Below, in pieces: positions 45,461 through 57,578 of a stretch of 64,000 nt of DNA; position 1 is the stretch's first letter, and each line of letters opens with the position of its first letter. The notes under the pieces were generated by a model. The model was given only the letters and a program-made list of their open reading frames with translations. It had not been told where the DNA came from and searched no databases. Source of the DNA: Coix lacryma-jobi var. lacryma-jobi (Eukaryota > Streptophyta > Magnoliopsida > Poales > Poaceae); the NCBI GenBank assembly GCA_009763385.1, contig CM019824.1, positions 106,596,660 to 106,660,659 on the forward strand, given 5' to 3'. Both the position numbers and the translations under genes were made by a program.

Positions 45461-46463
45461 ATAACTGGCAGTAGAAGACATAATAAATAAACTTTGATAC
45501 TCACAGTTCTTTCATCCATGATGAATGAGCTGAGTCTTCATTGTGCAAGGGTTGTTGAAGTTCATTGTACGCCTTGCTTCATCTCCGGTGTGAGTTCATC
45601 TCCGGACTTTTCCCAAATTGATATTGAAAGTTTTCCTGCAGGGGTTTAGTCCAACAAAATATCTAATATCTACTATAGCATACTATCAGTTCAGAAATCA
45701 ACCTAGACACCACGTCTAATTTGATCTAGGAAGGCATTTTATCCTAAGCACCATACTTAATTTAAAAGCCTTTAGAGGTAAAATCAGCACACCTTTTAGC
45801 TCAAGAATCAAACCAGACACCATGTCTTACTTTAATTCATGAAAACAGTTAAACTAAGCTCCATGCTTAATTTAAAAGGTGTATGATAATACTTCAAAAT
45901 CAAAGAATATACTATAGCATATAAAGATAACATGAAAGCATTGTAGAGATTTATTCAGATGGTGATGAAAGAGTATGATTAGTATATGAGCATATCCTAA
46001 AGGTAGGGACAACCAACATAGCAACATGGCAAGAGATGTTCTTAGAAAGTCTATTCCCCAAGCTTGGATTTTGCACAAATCAAGATTGGATGAATGTAAT
46101 TTAATGTTGTATGATGATTGATGGGACGTACCTTGTGTTTGTTGTTCCTTCGTTCTTTTCTGCTCCAGACCTGGAAAGGTTAGTGACAAGAATACCCGAA
46201 GGAATATTTTCAGAATTATATTTCTATGCTCATTACAAGGATAGTGCAGCAGAAAGGTAGGCATAGCTCATAACCAGGTATTATGATGGAGTATAAGGAT
46301 TCTACTGGTTATAGCTTGCTCATGGGGTAGTGATAGATAAGAGTGGAATTCAAAAACAACATTCATAACAATGAAAACAAAAATAATGAAAAGACTGGGA
46401 CAAAAAGGAAAAAGAAAAAAGTATGATTACAAGGTTAAACTAAGACTTAAGATGATCTACCAT
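45461..46463 (-). other. 5' internal region of G right of K
   Basis: Leader and eroded start of G's gag region. No domain recognised. Includes imperfectly repeated phrases such as AGCACCATACTTAATTTAAAAG (in parts) near 45745 and 45855. Confidence 0.5.
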
Positions 46464-46481
46464 TCCCCGGCAACGGCGCCA
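46464..46481 (-). other. Primer-binding site of G, tRNA-Asp type
   Basis: The minus strand reads TGGCGCCGTTGCCGGGGA, a full match to the expected tRNA-Asp 3' end, with spacer AGCATTTC between it and the LTR. Confidence 0.92.
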
Positions 46482-46489
46482 GAAATGCT

Positions 46490-47814
46490 TGTTGGTATAA
46501 ATTAACGCACACTCTACTTTATCCGCAAGCGCACAGATAAAATCTACCGATGTAGCACTTCACCGAAGTAACCCAGTTTTAATATCGACCCCAAAGGAAC
46601 GGATAGTGTTAAGCCTTAAAGTCTAACCCCTGAGTAGCTCACAAGGACGGAGAATCTAGAAGTATAGAGGGGATCATTAAGGCGGTCTAATTCCAATTTA
46701 AGAGTGATATGTTTATATTATTCTTAGTGGGGAAGTTACCATAAAAGGTCACAAACAGAGTATGAATCTTTTATGCAAATGTATAATCCTACCGAGCTTA
46801 CACATGGGTAAGTGGACTATAGAAGAATCAACAAGGCTATAAGAGTCACCCTTGCGAACAACCATTACTACCGGCGTTATAGGAGGCATATATGAGCTAT
46901 CAAGTCTAAGCACCACGCTTACACTATCCAACTACTCTAACTCTAGAATGACTAGAATTAAAGTACTCAAAAGAGAGTCATAAATCTTCAAGAATAATAA
47001 GAACAATATCTCAAACTTAAATATAGACGTTGATTACCGAAACAATCGCTGAAGTTGATGATGAACTTGAATCCACAGGTACAAGATGAAGAAGTGGATC
47101 CGACAGGCTGGAGCTCCTTCTTGATCTCTTGCTCTCTCTCTCTCTCTCTCTCTTCTAGTTCTAATATAAGACTAGGTTCTAAACCTAACTAGAGGGGTAA
47201 CTAGTCTTCTACTTGAAAGCTGGCTCTTGATTACAACTAGATGAACTAGATCTAATTCTAGATGAACTAGAAGAGATTCATCTAGAGGGACCTCTACTTC
47301 TAATTGAAACCCTAGTTTTTGTTGTGGAGATGAATAATGAAGATGGAGATGCCTGGAGAGGGGGGTCTGGGGCTACTTATATAGCCCTAAGGGATCAACC
47401 ACGACCGTTAGATCAAACCGACTTAAGGTACGGCTAAGATGCATCCTAGAGGTCAGTGGAGGAAGCTTGCAGAAGACGGAAGCCAGCGGGCCCGGGGGGA
47501 GACCGGTCGGTCTCATGGTGGGACCGGTCAGTCCCACCTGACGGGGTCCCGCGGTGCCCGACCTCCTGGTGTCTTCTGGTGTCCTCTGGAGTCTTCTAGA
47601 ATATTCCTGACGTGCCGGTTGCGTTATCTCGCATCAGTTTTCTTCTAGGGGAAGCAATCAGTGCTAGTTTCCTGGTTTAGTCCCTGCAGAATCACAATTC
47701 ACCAAAACTCGTGGAATATTGTCAATTAAAACCTTAAACCTTTGTTGGTGACTGAATTCATGCCCTTTTCATATTTATTTATCCTTTAATTTTAATAGAT
47801 AACCAGTGTCAACA
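46490..47814 (-). repeat. 5' LTR of G
   Basis: TGTTGGTATAAATT to CAGTGTCAACA, homologous to 24202-25542. Palindromes GAGACCGGTCGGTCTC (47499-47514) and arms GGTGGGAC/GTCCCACC (47517-47538). TATATAGCCC near 47379 is a minus-strand TATA. Confidence 0.92.
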
Positions 47815-47819
47815 ATAGC

Positions 47820-48280
47820 ATATGCATTAAACTCAAAGGGTACATCCTTAGCCAAAAGATTAGTAAGTGGTCTAGCAATGTGTGAAAAATCCTTTATAAA
47901 CCGACGATAAAAACCAGCATGGCCAAGAAAACTTTGTATCCCTTTAATATTAATAGGAGGAGGTAGTTGTTCAATTACTTCAATTTTAGCTTTGTCTACC
48001 TCAATTCCACGTTCAGAAATTAAATGACCAAGCACTATGCCTTCTCTAACCATGAAATGACAATATTCCCAATTAAGGACTAAGTGCTTTTCCTCACATC
48101 TTTGCAAAACCTTGTCTACATTTTCTAAATAGTGATCAAAAGTTTTTCCATAAATAGAAAAATCATCCATGAACACTTCCATGATTTCTTCAAAAATATC
48201 AGAAAATATAGACATCATGCATCTTTGAAAAGAAGCAGGGGCATTACATAATCCAAAAGACATTCTACGATAAGCATAAG
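47820..48280 (-). pseudogene. F pol, middle part of reverse transcriptase
   Basis: The minus strand continues F's RT from copia H's insertion point to G's: YAYRRMSFGLCNAPASFQRCM in parts, the catalytic FMDDFSIYG near 48150-48175, GIVLGHLISERGIEVDK, and SFLGHAGFYRRFIKDFS. It ends DVPFEFN then AYA, where about 60 residues of RT C-terminus are missing before RNase H resumes at 24201. The two catalytic Asp residues are intact. Confidence 0.93.
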
Positions 48281-48758
48281 TGCGAACAAAAGGTTGATAT
48301 GTGCCCTTGTGGTTCCCTTCCTGAGTGATGAGTGATCGGTCAACAGGCAACATGTCTCTTGGTTGTGTTGATGTGCAGGTGTGAAGCTCGGAGACAGTGG
48401 TCGAAGGTGAGGTGAACGTCAAGTGGAGACGTGCCGTGCCGACGGACCGGGAGCGGTGAAGGGCGGACTTGAGGCTTGGAACGACGGACCGGGAGACCTG
48501 AGGACCAACTGTGGTAGCTAGCACGTGGCATCGGCAAGCAAGAGCACATGGGGATGTGTGGTGCATCGCCCGAGTCAGGAGGAAGGTGATGGCGTCGTGA
48601 CACTTGGCGAGAGGCCGAGAAGGAAGGCGAATGCACTATGCCCGATGTGGAGGCTGGACATGCTCCGACATCGGTGCTGAACTCGGGGTGTGCGAACCAC
48701 ATCCTGTCTACGGCGCGGGTTTGGTAGGTGAGCCTCAAAAAACTACCCTCGACAGTTT

Positions 48759-48929
48759 CCGAGTTTGGTCCTCAAAACTCGGGGTGTCGGGTTTCCGAGT
48801 TTGGGCCTCAAAACTCGGCGTGGACGGTTTCCAGGTTTGGGCCTCAAAACCTAGGCTGGCGGGTTTCTGAGTTTGGGCCACAAAACTCAGCCGAAGGACA
48901 CGTTTCCCGGTTTTAGCCTCAAAACCGGG
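48759..48929. repeat. Five-unit hairpin array in LTR-a
   Basis: Units at 48759-48782, 48795-48818, 48831-48855, 48867-48890 and 48906-48929. Arms: CCGAGTTT/AAACTCGG (twice), CCAGGTTT/AAACCTAGG (one extra base), CTGAGTTT/AAACTCAG and CCCGGTTT/AAACCGGG, around 8-nt loops such as GGGCCTCA. The LTR-c counterpart spans about 60774-60950. Confidence 0.9.
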
Positions 48930-49183
48930 GGGAGGTCCAAAAAGGACGGTCGACGCATGGCGGCGTGCAGAGGCTGGTGCGGCGGCAAAGCTATCCACGA
49001 TGAAGGCGCGGCGGTCGATAGGACGACATGTGGAAGCATCCTGAGGCTTGTGTCGAGGCGAAGCTAAGGATGAGGAAGGCGCGTGGCCGTCGGATCAAAA
49101 CTCTCAGAGTTGGACCGAGATACCCCTAGGGTTGGCCGCTTCGCTTTTGTATCTAGGGTTAGAAGGGGACTATTGTATTAGGC

Positions 49184-49191
49184 TATAAATA
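49184..49191 (+). promoter_or_regulatory. TATA box of copia H LTR-a
   Basis: TATAAATA followed by GAGAGGCGCCCCTCCTC; the LTR-c counterpart is at 61200-61207. Likely RNA polymerase II promoter of the element. Confidence 0.75.
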
Positions 49192-50308
49192 AGAGAGGCG
49201 CCCCTCCTCTCTCCCCATCCTTGCAACCATTTTTCCTGAGCTCTCTCTCTAGCTCCACCCCCCCCCCCGCTTTGGTTCTAATCATACCTCGCTGCCTGTG
49301 ATCCGCAGAGACGGTGAATCATACCTCTGTGTATTTGGATTTTGAGGAAACGAGACCGTATTCTCGTTGACTCCTCGTGTGGAGGAATTTCGGCTGGAAA
49401 TTGAGATCGATTCGCGTTTTTGCTTGTGTGTTCTTCATTTTTTGGTTTTTGCCATCACGGAGATTTGCATCGTTCTTCCTCTCCAGGAGTTGGTTTTCAA
49501 TTTCATTTGAACCACTTTGTGCACGAACGGGTTTGTGATCTTTTGATGGAATAAATTGCTTTCTAATCACTTGTAGCAACAGATCGGTCAAGTTTCTGTT
49601 TGGATCGAGTTTCTCCTCTCTTTTCCCGTACTCCTTCGTTTCATCGATTTGGAAATAGGTTCGAGCCATGATCTCTTATGAGTAGCTCACTATCCTCCTT
49701 GTGATTCTTCTCACCATGTTTGAGCCTTAGTGGTTTTGTTTTGGGTGAGATCGAGTCGAATCAGTGGATGAACAACACGGTTTCGGGGTGACCGGACGCA
49801 CGGCTCGGGATGATCGGACTCTGACACATGAGTCCGGTCGTTAAAGGTTCGGCTTTTCAGTTCTGAAGAAAGTTGATCGGACGCTCGGCTTGCGTGTGAC
49901 CGGACGCACAAAGGGTAATGTTCAATGCCCGTCTGAGCTGACCGGACGCTACCTGCGTTGTGACCGGGCGCTCTGCCCCGTGAGTCCAGTCCAACACAGA
50001 GAGCATCCAGAACGCTCCCGAGCTGACCGGACGCTCATCAGAGTCCGGTCAGTGCTGACCAGCACGTTTTTGTCTACAGTTCGTTCTTCCGTTGTCAGTT
50101 TTGGTTTCTGTCTTTTCTGTCGGACTTCATTGGTTGTGTAGTGTCCCGCTGTGCTTCTCGGAAGCATCCACCCTACATCTAGGGTCGTGGACACTAGCAA
50201 GCCCGAGTCTTGCTTTTGGGGTGACTCTCTGGGACAAGGGCTATCGATTTCTCGAGAAGAAATTTCAGGCTCCCATTCACCCCCTCTGGTCGTCAATTCA
50301 GTCCTTCA

Positions 50309-50928
50309 AGAAGTTCCATATGGACATGTAAAAGTGGTTTTGTTTTGATCATTAGGATGGATTGGAATCTGATGATATTCAGAATATCCATCAAGAAAAC
50401 AAAAGGAGTGATTAGCCAACCGCTCAAACATTTCATCAATGAAGGGCAGTGGAAAGTGATCTTTCTTTGTTGCCTTGTTAAGTTTACAATAATCAATACA
50501 CATTCTCCATCCAGACACAGTTCTTTGTGGAATTAATTCATTCTTTTCATTTCTAACAACAGTCATGCCTCCCTTTTTAGGCACAACTTGCACAGGGCTT
50601 ACCCACTCACTGTGTGGCACAGGATAAATAATCCCGACATGTAACAACTTTCAGACCTCTTTCTTAACTACTTCTCTCATCGCATTATTAAGCCTACGTT
50701 GGGGTTCTCTAGAAGGTAAAGCATCGGGATCTGTAGGAATGCGATGGGTACAAAGAGCAGGGTTGATCCCCTTGAGATCTTGGAGTGAATAGCCAAAGGC
50801 AGATCTATGATTTTCTAAAACAGTGATCAAGCAGAGTGTTTCTTCTGGAGAAAGTTTATCGCTTATAATCACAGCAGTGTCTGGATCATTGTTAAGAAAG
50901 ACGTAGCGAAGACCAAAAGGCAGAGGTT
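50309..50928 (-). pseudogene. Duplicated piece of F reverse transcriptase
   Basis: A second copy of the F sequence at 62355-62979, differing at roughly two dozen positions by eye. It encodes the RT N-terminal part (SAFGYSLQDLKGINPALCTH, PVQVVPKKGGMTVVRN, PLPFIDEMFERLANHSF, TFTCPYGTS). It keeps the SAFGYSL frame that is broken by one extra C at 62840 in the other copy, but has its own TGA after VVKKEV. It ends at the GTTTT junction with LTR-b. Confidence 0.93.
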
Positions 50929-51814
50929 TTTCCCCTCATGGAGATTTGCATCGTTCTTCCTCTTCGGGAGTTGGTTTTCGATTTCATTTGAACCACTTTG
51001 TGCACGAACGGGTTTGTGATCTTTTGACCGAAGGAATTGCTTTCTAATCACTTGTTGCAATAGATCGGTCATGTTTTGGTTTGGATCGAGTTTCTCCTCT
51101 CTTTTGCCAAACTCCTTTGTTTCATCGATTTGGAGATAGGTTCGAGCCATGATCTCTCAGGAGTAGCTCACTATCCTCCTTGTGATTATTCTCACCAAGT
51201 TTGAGCCTTAGTGGTATTGGTTTGGGTGAGATCGAGTCGAATCGTTGGACGAACAACATGGTTTCGGGGTGGCCGGACGCACGGCTCGGGACGGTCGGAC
51301 TCAGACACTTGAGTCTGGTCGTTGAATGTTCGGTTTTTCAGTTCTGAAGAAAGTTAATCGGACGCTCGGCTTGCGTGTGACCGGACGCACAGAGGGTACT
51401 GTTCATTGCCCGTCTGAGCTGACCGGACGCTACCTGCGATGTGACCGGATGCTCTGCCCCGTGAGTCCGGTACAACACAGAGAGCATCCAGAACGCTCCC
51501 GAGCTGACCGGACACGTCCGATCCAACCTGACCGGACGCTCATCAGGGTCCGGTCAGTGCTGACCAGCATGTTTTCGTCCACAGTTCGTTCGTCCATTGT
51601 CGATTTTGGTTTCTGGCTTTTCTGTCGGACTTCTTGGGTTGTGTAGTGTCCGGCTGTGCTTCTTGGAAGCATCCACCCTACATCTAGAGTCGTGGACACT
51701 AGCAAGCTCGAGTTTTGCTTTTGAGGTGACTCTCTGGGACAAGGGCTATCGATTTCTCAAGAAGAAATTTGAGGCTCCATTCACCCCCCCTCTGGTCGCC
51801 AATTCGGTCCTTCA
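50929..51814 (+). repeat. LTR-b of copia H, 5'-truncated
   Basis: Begins inside the LTR at CCCCTCATGGAG (counterpart 61470 in LTR-c) and ends CGGTCCTTCA next to the PBS. U3, the TATA box and the hairpin array are missing, so it has no promoter of its own. Repeats of GACCGGACGC occur at about 51270-51545. Confidence 0.93.
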
Positions 51815-51816
51815 AT

Positions 51817-51828
51817 TGGTATCAGAGC
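51817..51828 (+). other. Primer-binding site of copia H, tRNA-iMet type
   Basis: TGGTATCAGAGC two bases after the LTR end, as in copia A. Confidence 0.95.
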
Positions 51829-51877
51829 TGGTTAAGGATATTCTCCACCTTAATCGGTTTTGGATCCTAAGGGCGAC

Positions 51878-54122
51878 ATGGATCGAGGGAACGGCAAGGC
51901 TCTTTACTTCGATGGGACAAACTATCCCTATTGGAAGATTCGGATGTGTGCCTATCTCAGTAGCATCAGTTCTTCTGTTTGGGAGATATGCGAGAATGCT
52001 GAGTACGAGGTCCTTGTGGCTCGTGTGGGTCCGGTCCAGATTGACCAGCACGAGGCCAACTCCAAGGCTCGTAACACGCTTTTGGCCAACATCTCCCTAC
52101 CTGAGTTCGAACGTGTTTCCGAGCTTCAGACTGCTCGAGAGATCTGGGTGAAGCTTCAGAGCTATCACAAGGGGACAGTTCAGGTCAAGACCATACTCTT
52201 TGAGACATATGAGCGGGAATACGAGAACTTTGTTCAGTTGGAGGGAGATACAATTGACACTATGTTCGCTCGTTTCCAAATGATTGTGAATAAGATGCAT
52301 GCCAATCGGGCCAACCTACCCTATGATGATCATGAGAGGGCTTTTCAAGTTGCTATATGCCCTGGATCGGAGGTTATGGGAGGCGAAGGTGTCGACTATC
52401 ATTGAGTCTCCTTCTTATGACACCCTCACCGTGCACGAGCTGTTCAGCAAGCTCAAGTCCACCGAGATCGATCACTTGACTCAGGCCAAGCTAAAGAACC
52501 CATCTTCACACTCCATGGCTTTGGTCTCAGGCAAGGGTGGATCGACTCTTTCTGCTGATGCTTCACCACCTCTCTTTGCTTTGTCTTCTTTGCTTTCAGT
52601 AACTCAGGAGCAGGTGGAGGCGTTGGAAGATGATGAGCTCGCCCTTATCATCACCTGGTTCTCGCGGTTTCACAACAACCGCTTGAATTGCCGGCGTGAT
52701 GGCGCATGTGAGGGCTGCTACGGATGTGGAGATCTGGATCACTTCGTCGTGAGCTGTCCCAAGCGCGACAAGAGCTTCCCCGGCAAGAACCGCAACTCTA
52801 GACGCAAGGGCAAGCCGGAGAACAAGGCTGGGAAGAAGAAGAAGGGCAGCTACTGCCGGGAGGACGTGGAGAAGGCTCTCGACGCCGGTCGGCGTGCCTT
52901 CATCGCCTCCATCAGCGACAGCGAGAAGAGCTCCGACGGTGACTCCAGCGACGATGGGTCCGAGCACAAGACTGATGAACGCTTCAACAGACTCTGCTTC
53001 TTCGGTAACTCCTCCAAGGGCTTCTGCACCATGGCCTTGGATGAAGAGGACCGCAAGTGCCAGGCAGAGGACGTCGATGACGACGACGATGACGCTTCCG
53101 AGGTATCAACCTCTTCTCTTGTCGATCGTCTTACTGGTGAGCGCAATTGTCTGGTCGACATAGTTCTCGGTCAGGACAAGCAACTCAAGCGTGCTATTCG
53201 AGAGCGTAACGAGTTTAAGGATAAGATGAATGAGGTGCTTAAGTAGCTTGAGTTCGCTAGGTCCGAGGTGAAGGTGACCGATGAAGAGGAGTGTGAGGAG
53301 TGCACGATGCATATGACCAACTTTGCCACCATACAAACCAAGTATGCTCTTTGATTGAGGTCTATGACGAGCTAAAGGGTAGGCTAGACTTGGTTGGTGA
53401 TTGCAAAGAGTGTCCCCTCCTGAAGAAGGAGCTGGAGGAGGTGAAGGCGAGGCCTTCTTTGCTGGGTGCGTGCAAGTCCTGTCCAGGCTTGCGAACTGAG
53501 TTGGCAGAAGTTAGTGCCAAGTTTGCTGAAGTCATGAAGGCCAGCTCAGTTAGCACCTTGTCCGCTCCATGTGAGCGATGCACGGCGATGGAGCTTGAGA
53601 TTGCCAACTGTCGGTATGACAGGATGCAAACCGAGGAGGAAAACACATACCTTTGGTCCATCCTGAGTTGGGTGTCATGCAGTGATCCACAGTTGGGCAT
53701 GATGATCAGTCAGTTCAAGAGGGGAACTGATTGCTCGGAAGTTGGCTTTGCTTCAGGTGGGAAGGGCGCTAACATGTTTGACAAGATCAGTGAGTTTAGC
53801 GGAGTGAACCCAAGTGAGAAGCCATCTGCTATCCCTAAGCTTACAAAGATCACGCCACCTGAGCCTCCAAAGCCTATCACCAAGGATGGCATCCTTGATG
53901 AACCTCCCAAGGCTCCACCTCACAAGCAAGTGTGGGTTCCCAAACCTAACCATCTTAGGAGCACACTTCACACCCTTCCTGACGTCTCTAGTGATCCCCT
54001 TCTGAGGTTATTTTGGTGTTTTTCCTAACACTTTTTCTGGGCATATGACACAGCACTGGTATCCCTCTCAGTATACTAACCCCAGTGTTGTGCCATATGC
54101 TCATTTCCTGCCTTTTTATTGA
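51878..54122 (+). pseudogene. Copia H gag
   Basis: The ATG at 51878 opens MDRGNGKALYFDGTNYPYWK, matching copia A gag. A frameshift lies near 52340 (RAFQVAI versus GLFKLLYALDRR). The knuckle CYGCGDLDHFVVSC is near 52718-52760. An acidic run (DVDDDDDDASE) and coiled-coil segments follow, with a TAG at 53247-53249 (copia A has Glu) and a short frameshift near 53340. After PNHLRSTLHTLPD (53990) the sequence jumps to QHWYPSQYTNPSVVPYAH, so the second knuckle and Arg-rich tail of copia A are absent. It ends FYstop at 54122, overlapping the ATG of pol (TGATG). Confidence 0.9.
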
Positions 54123-57100
54123 TGCAGGAACTTCGGTTGGAGAACATGTGGCTCATGGATTCCGGATGTTCGCGCCACATGACCGGAAAGAAGGAATGGT
54201 TCTCCAGCCTAGGCCCCGTTGTGCATAAGGAGTACATCACTTTTGGGGATAGTGGTAGAGGTAAGGTTGTATCTCATGGAGCTATTTGGCTCAATGAGAA
54301 TTTCGTTCTCAAGGATGTTGCTTTGGTTTCTAACTTGCATTTCAATTTGCTTTCTGCTTCGCAACTCCTTGATGATGATTTTGAAGTGCGCTTTAAGAAA
54401 GGCCTTAGTCGAGTTTTTGATTCTGGGGTGACCTTGTTTGTTGGGTTGTCCCATTTGGCCATGTTTTCAGAGCCATTTTTTCTAATTCTTTTGGCTCTGC
54501 TAGATGTTTGATGGCTGGTCCTTCTTCTTATTTGTGGAAGTGGCATAGGAGGCTTGGTCACTTGAGTTTAGACTTGCTTGCAAGACTTAGCTCACTTGTC
54601 CTAATCCAAGGATTGCCCAAGCTTATGTTTCAGAAGGACCTTGTTTGCCATCCTTGTCGTCACGGGAAGATGGTTGCTGCTTCTCACCCACCTATTAATC
54701 AGGTGATGACCAAGCAACTCGGCGAGCTATTACACATGGACATTGTTGGTCCAGCTCGGGTTTGCTCAGCGGGTGGGAAGTGGTATGTTTTAGTAATCGT
54801 TGAAGATTTTTCGAGGTACTCTTGGGTGTTCTTCATGGAGGCTAAGGATAAGGTTTTTTCTTTTCCTCGAGATTTGATTCTGAGGTTGAAAACTGAGTTT
54901 CCCCTGATACTATTAGAGATATTCGTAGCGATAATGGTACTGAGTTTGTTAACTCCTAGTTTGCCTCTTTCTATTCTTCTCATGGAATCGAGCATCAGTT
55001 GTCTTCTCCTTATGTCCCCCAGTAGAACGGTGTTGTTGAGCGCAAGAACCGGACCCTTGTTGAGATGGCCAGGATGATGCTCGATGAGCATAGGACTCCT
55101 AGGCATTTTTGGGTCGAGGCGATCAACACCGCTTGCCATGATTCAAATCGCATTTTTCTTCAAGATTTCATGAAGAAGACTTCCTACGAGTTGTGTTTTG
55201 GACGGGTACCCAAGGTGTCTCATTTTAGAGTGTTTGGGTGCAAGTGCTTTATCCTGAAGCAAGGCAATTTGGACAAATTTGAATCTCGCTCTTCTGACGG
55301 TGTGTTTCTTAGTTATTCTTTGCATTCGCATGCTTATCGAGTTCTTAACCTTGAGACTAACTGAATAGTGGAGACCTGCAAGGTCACATTCGATGAGACT
55401 ATGCCTTGTGTTTCTTCTGCTTTTGATGTTGCAGGAGAACAAGAGCTGGGAGAAATGATCTTTGTGGAGGAGGAGTAGGACGATGCCGATTGAGGTGATC
55501 CCGAGCCAACTCCACTGGCTGTCCCCGTCGACCCTGCGACGACTACTTCAACTCGAGGACCCAATCCTACTACTTCTTCTTCTTGGGGTCCTCTTGAGCC
55601 ACCTCTCTAGCGAGCACCAGCTGCACCTGACGGAGCAACAACATCTGGCGAGGGGGAGGCGACTTTGGCGAGGCAAGCGCCCCGAAGCGTTCAACAGGCT
55701 CATCCCCCTCAGCAGATGATCAGCGACATCGACCAGCGAGTCCCGCGAACGAGAGCGTATGAAATCTCACACTTTGCTCATTCTGCATTCGTTGCTTCTT
55801 TTGAGCCCAAAGATGTTGGACACGCTCTTTCTGATCCTAACTGGGTTAATGCAATGCATGAGGAGTTAGAGAACTTTGAGCGAAACCAAGTTTGGACCCT
55901 AGTTCCACCTCCACCAGAATGCCACCCTATAGGTACCAAATGGGTTTTCAAAAACAAACAGGGTGAGGATGAGATGGTAGTGAGGAACAAGGCTAGGCTA
56001 GTAGCCCAGGGTTTTTGCCAAAAAGAGGGGATAGACTATGAGGAAACCTTTGTCCCTGTAGCCCGTTTAGAAGCCATTAGGATCCTTCTAGCTTTTGCTG
56101 CTTCGAAGGGTTTTAAGCTTTACCAAATGGATGTCAAGAGTGCTTTCTTGAACGGGTATATAGAGGAAGAGGTTTATGTTAGGCAACCCCTGGTTTTGAG
56201 GATCCCAAGTTTCCAAACCATGTCTTTAAACTTTCAAAAGCTTTGTATGGTTTGAAACAAGCCCCGAGAGCGTGGTATGAGCGTTTGAAAAACTTTTTGC
56301 TCTTCAAGGGTTTTAAAATGGGACGAGTAGATAAGACTCTATTTCTCCTCAAGCAAGGCAATCACACCCTTTTAATCCAGATTTACGTGGATGATATCAT
56401 CTTTGGTGGCTCCTCTCACGCACTTGTTGCCAAGTTTGCAGATACTATGAGCAGGGAGTTTGAGATGAGTATGATGGGTGAGTTGACCTTCTTCCTCGGG
56501 TTACAAATCAAGCAAACCCGAGATAGGACATTCATGCATCAAGGCAAGTACATGAAGGACATCCTGAAGAAGTTCAACATGGGCGAGGCCAAGCCTCTCA
56601 TGACGCCCATGGTGACGATGGTGGCGATGGACGCGGACCAGGACAGAGAGCCAGTTGACCAGAAGGAGTACTGGAGCATGATTGGCTCGCTCCTGTACCT
56701 GATGGCGACGAGGCCAGACATACAGTTCTCTGTGTGTCTGTGCGCTCGCTTTCATGAGTCCCCTCGGACTTCCCATAAGCAAGCGATCAAGTGCATCATG
56801 AGGTACCTCTGATACACTCCTGAGCTCGGACTTTGGTACTCTTCTTCTTCGACCCTCTCACTTTGTGGTTATTCCGATGTGGACTTTGCCAGTTGTCGGC
56901 ATGAGCACATGTCTACTTTTCTGGGACTTGTCAGTTTCTTGGCTCTTCACTGGTTTCGTGGTCTTCTCGCAAACAGTCTAGCGTTGCCTAGTCTACTACT
57001 GAAGCCGAGTATGTTGGCGCTGCTTCTTGTGCTTCACAGATTTTATGGATGGTTGCTACATTGCGTGATTTTGGTCTAGATTTCAGTCGGATCCCTTTGC

Positions 57101-57360
57101 TTTGCGACAACACTTCTGCCATTAGTGTAGCAAAGAACCCTATTCTTCACTCCAAGACCAAACACATCGATGTTCGCTTTCACTTTCTTTGTGATCACTA
57201 CGAGAAAGGCGACATTGACCTTAGGCATGTAGACACCCATAACCAGGTTGCGGATATTTTCACCAAGCCTTTGGATCTCTCAACTTTAGCTAGGTTGAGA
57301 GGTGAGCTTGGTGTGTTTCCCCTTTTAGATAGGGGAAGCATTTTGATAATTGTATCATAG
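54122..57360 (+). pseudogene. Copia H pol: protease, integrase, RT, RNase H
   Basis: Protease start MWLMDSGCSRHMTG at about 54149. GAG-pre-integrase: WKWHRRLGHLSLDLL, CHPCRHGK. Integrase: HMDIVGPAR, then a frameshift near 54905; TAG at the Gln of NSQF (near 54948) and of PQQNGVVERKN (55021-55023), both CAG in copia B. TGA (CGA in copia A) at 55363. RT: NQVWTLVPPPPECHP, YVDDII at 56384-56398, with a one-base frameshift near 56190. TGA at 56811 after MRYL. RNase H: CDNTSAISVAKNPI and VADIFTKPLDL, ending at 57360. All catalytic motifs are still readable, but the frame is broken many times. Confidence 0.92.
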
Positions 57361-57578
57361 ACTGACTTTCTGATTCATTTTAGTTTTGGGTCTTTTGAGT
57401 CTATCTTTGTTTTTGCTTCAATTTTGACCTCTGCATGCATTTCATCATGTATCCGTTTTGCATTTTCGAGCTTCATGTCTATATAGAATGAACTTATGTT
57501 CTAAATAGTATATGCCTCGATGATATATGATGATGCTAGTAGCTTAGGCTCTCTTTGATCACTGATACATGTTGTGAG
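57361..57578 (+). other. 3' untranslated region of copia H, first part
   Basis: T-rich DNA after RNase H. Ends with the target duplication GTGAG (57574-57578) of the solo LTR. Confidence 0.7.

Larger units (their letters stand above)
24202..47814 (-). mobile_element. Element G: non-autonomous Athila-like element carrying K
   Basis: Two LTRs (24202-25542 and 46490-47814) in the same orientation are flanked by CTAGC (24197-24201) and ATAGC (47815-47819), a target duplication with one change. The tRNA-Asp PBS is at 46464-46481 and the PPT (minus GGGGGAATT) at 25543-25550. Without K, about 5.5 kb of internal DNA remains, with only decayed protease fragments and no RT or integrase. It sits in F's RNase H region. 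Confidence 0.9.
48281..50308 (+). repeat. LTR-a of copia H (solo copy)
   Basis: TGCGAACAAAAGG to CAGTCCTTCA, homologous to LTR-c. TATA box TATAAATA at 49184-49191. A five-unit hairpin array lies upstream of it. It lacks about 24 bases present in LTR-b and LTR-c near GACCGGACACGTC, probably lost between GACCGG repeats. Confidence 0.92.
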
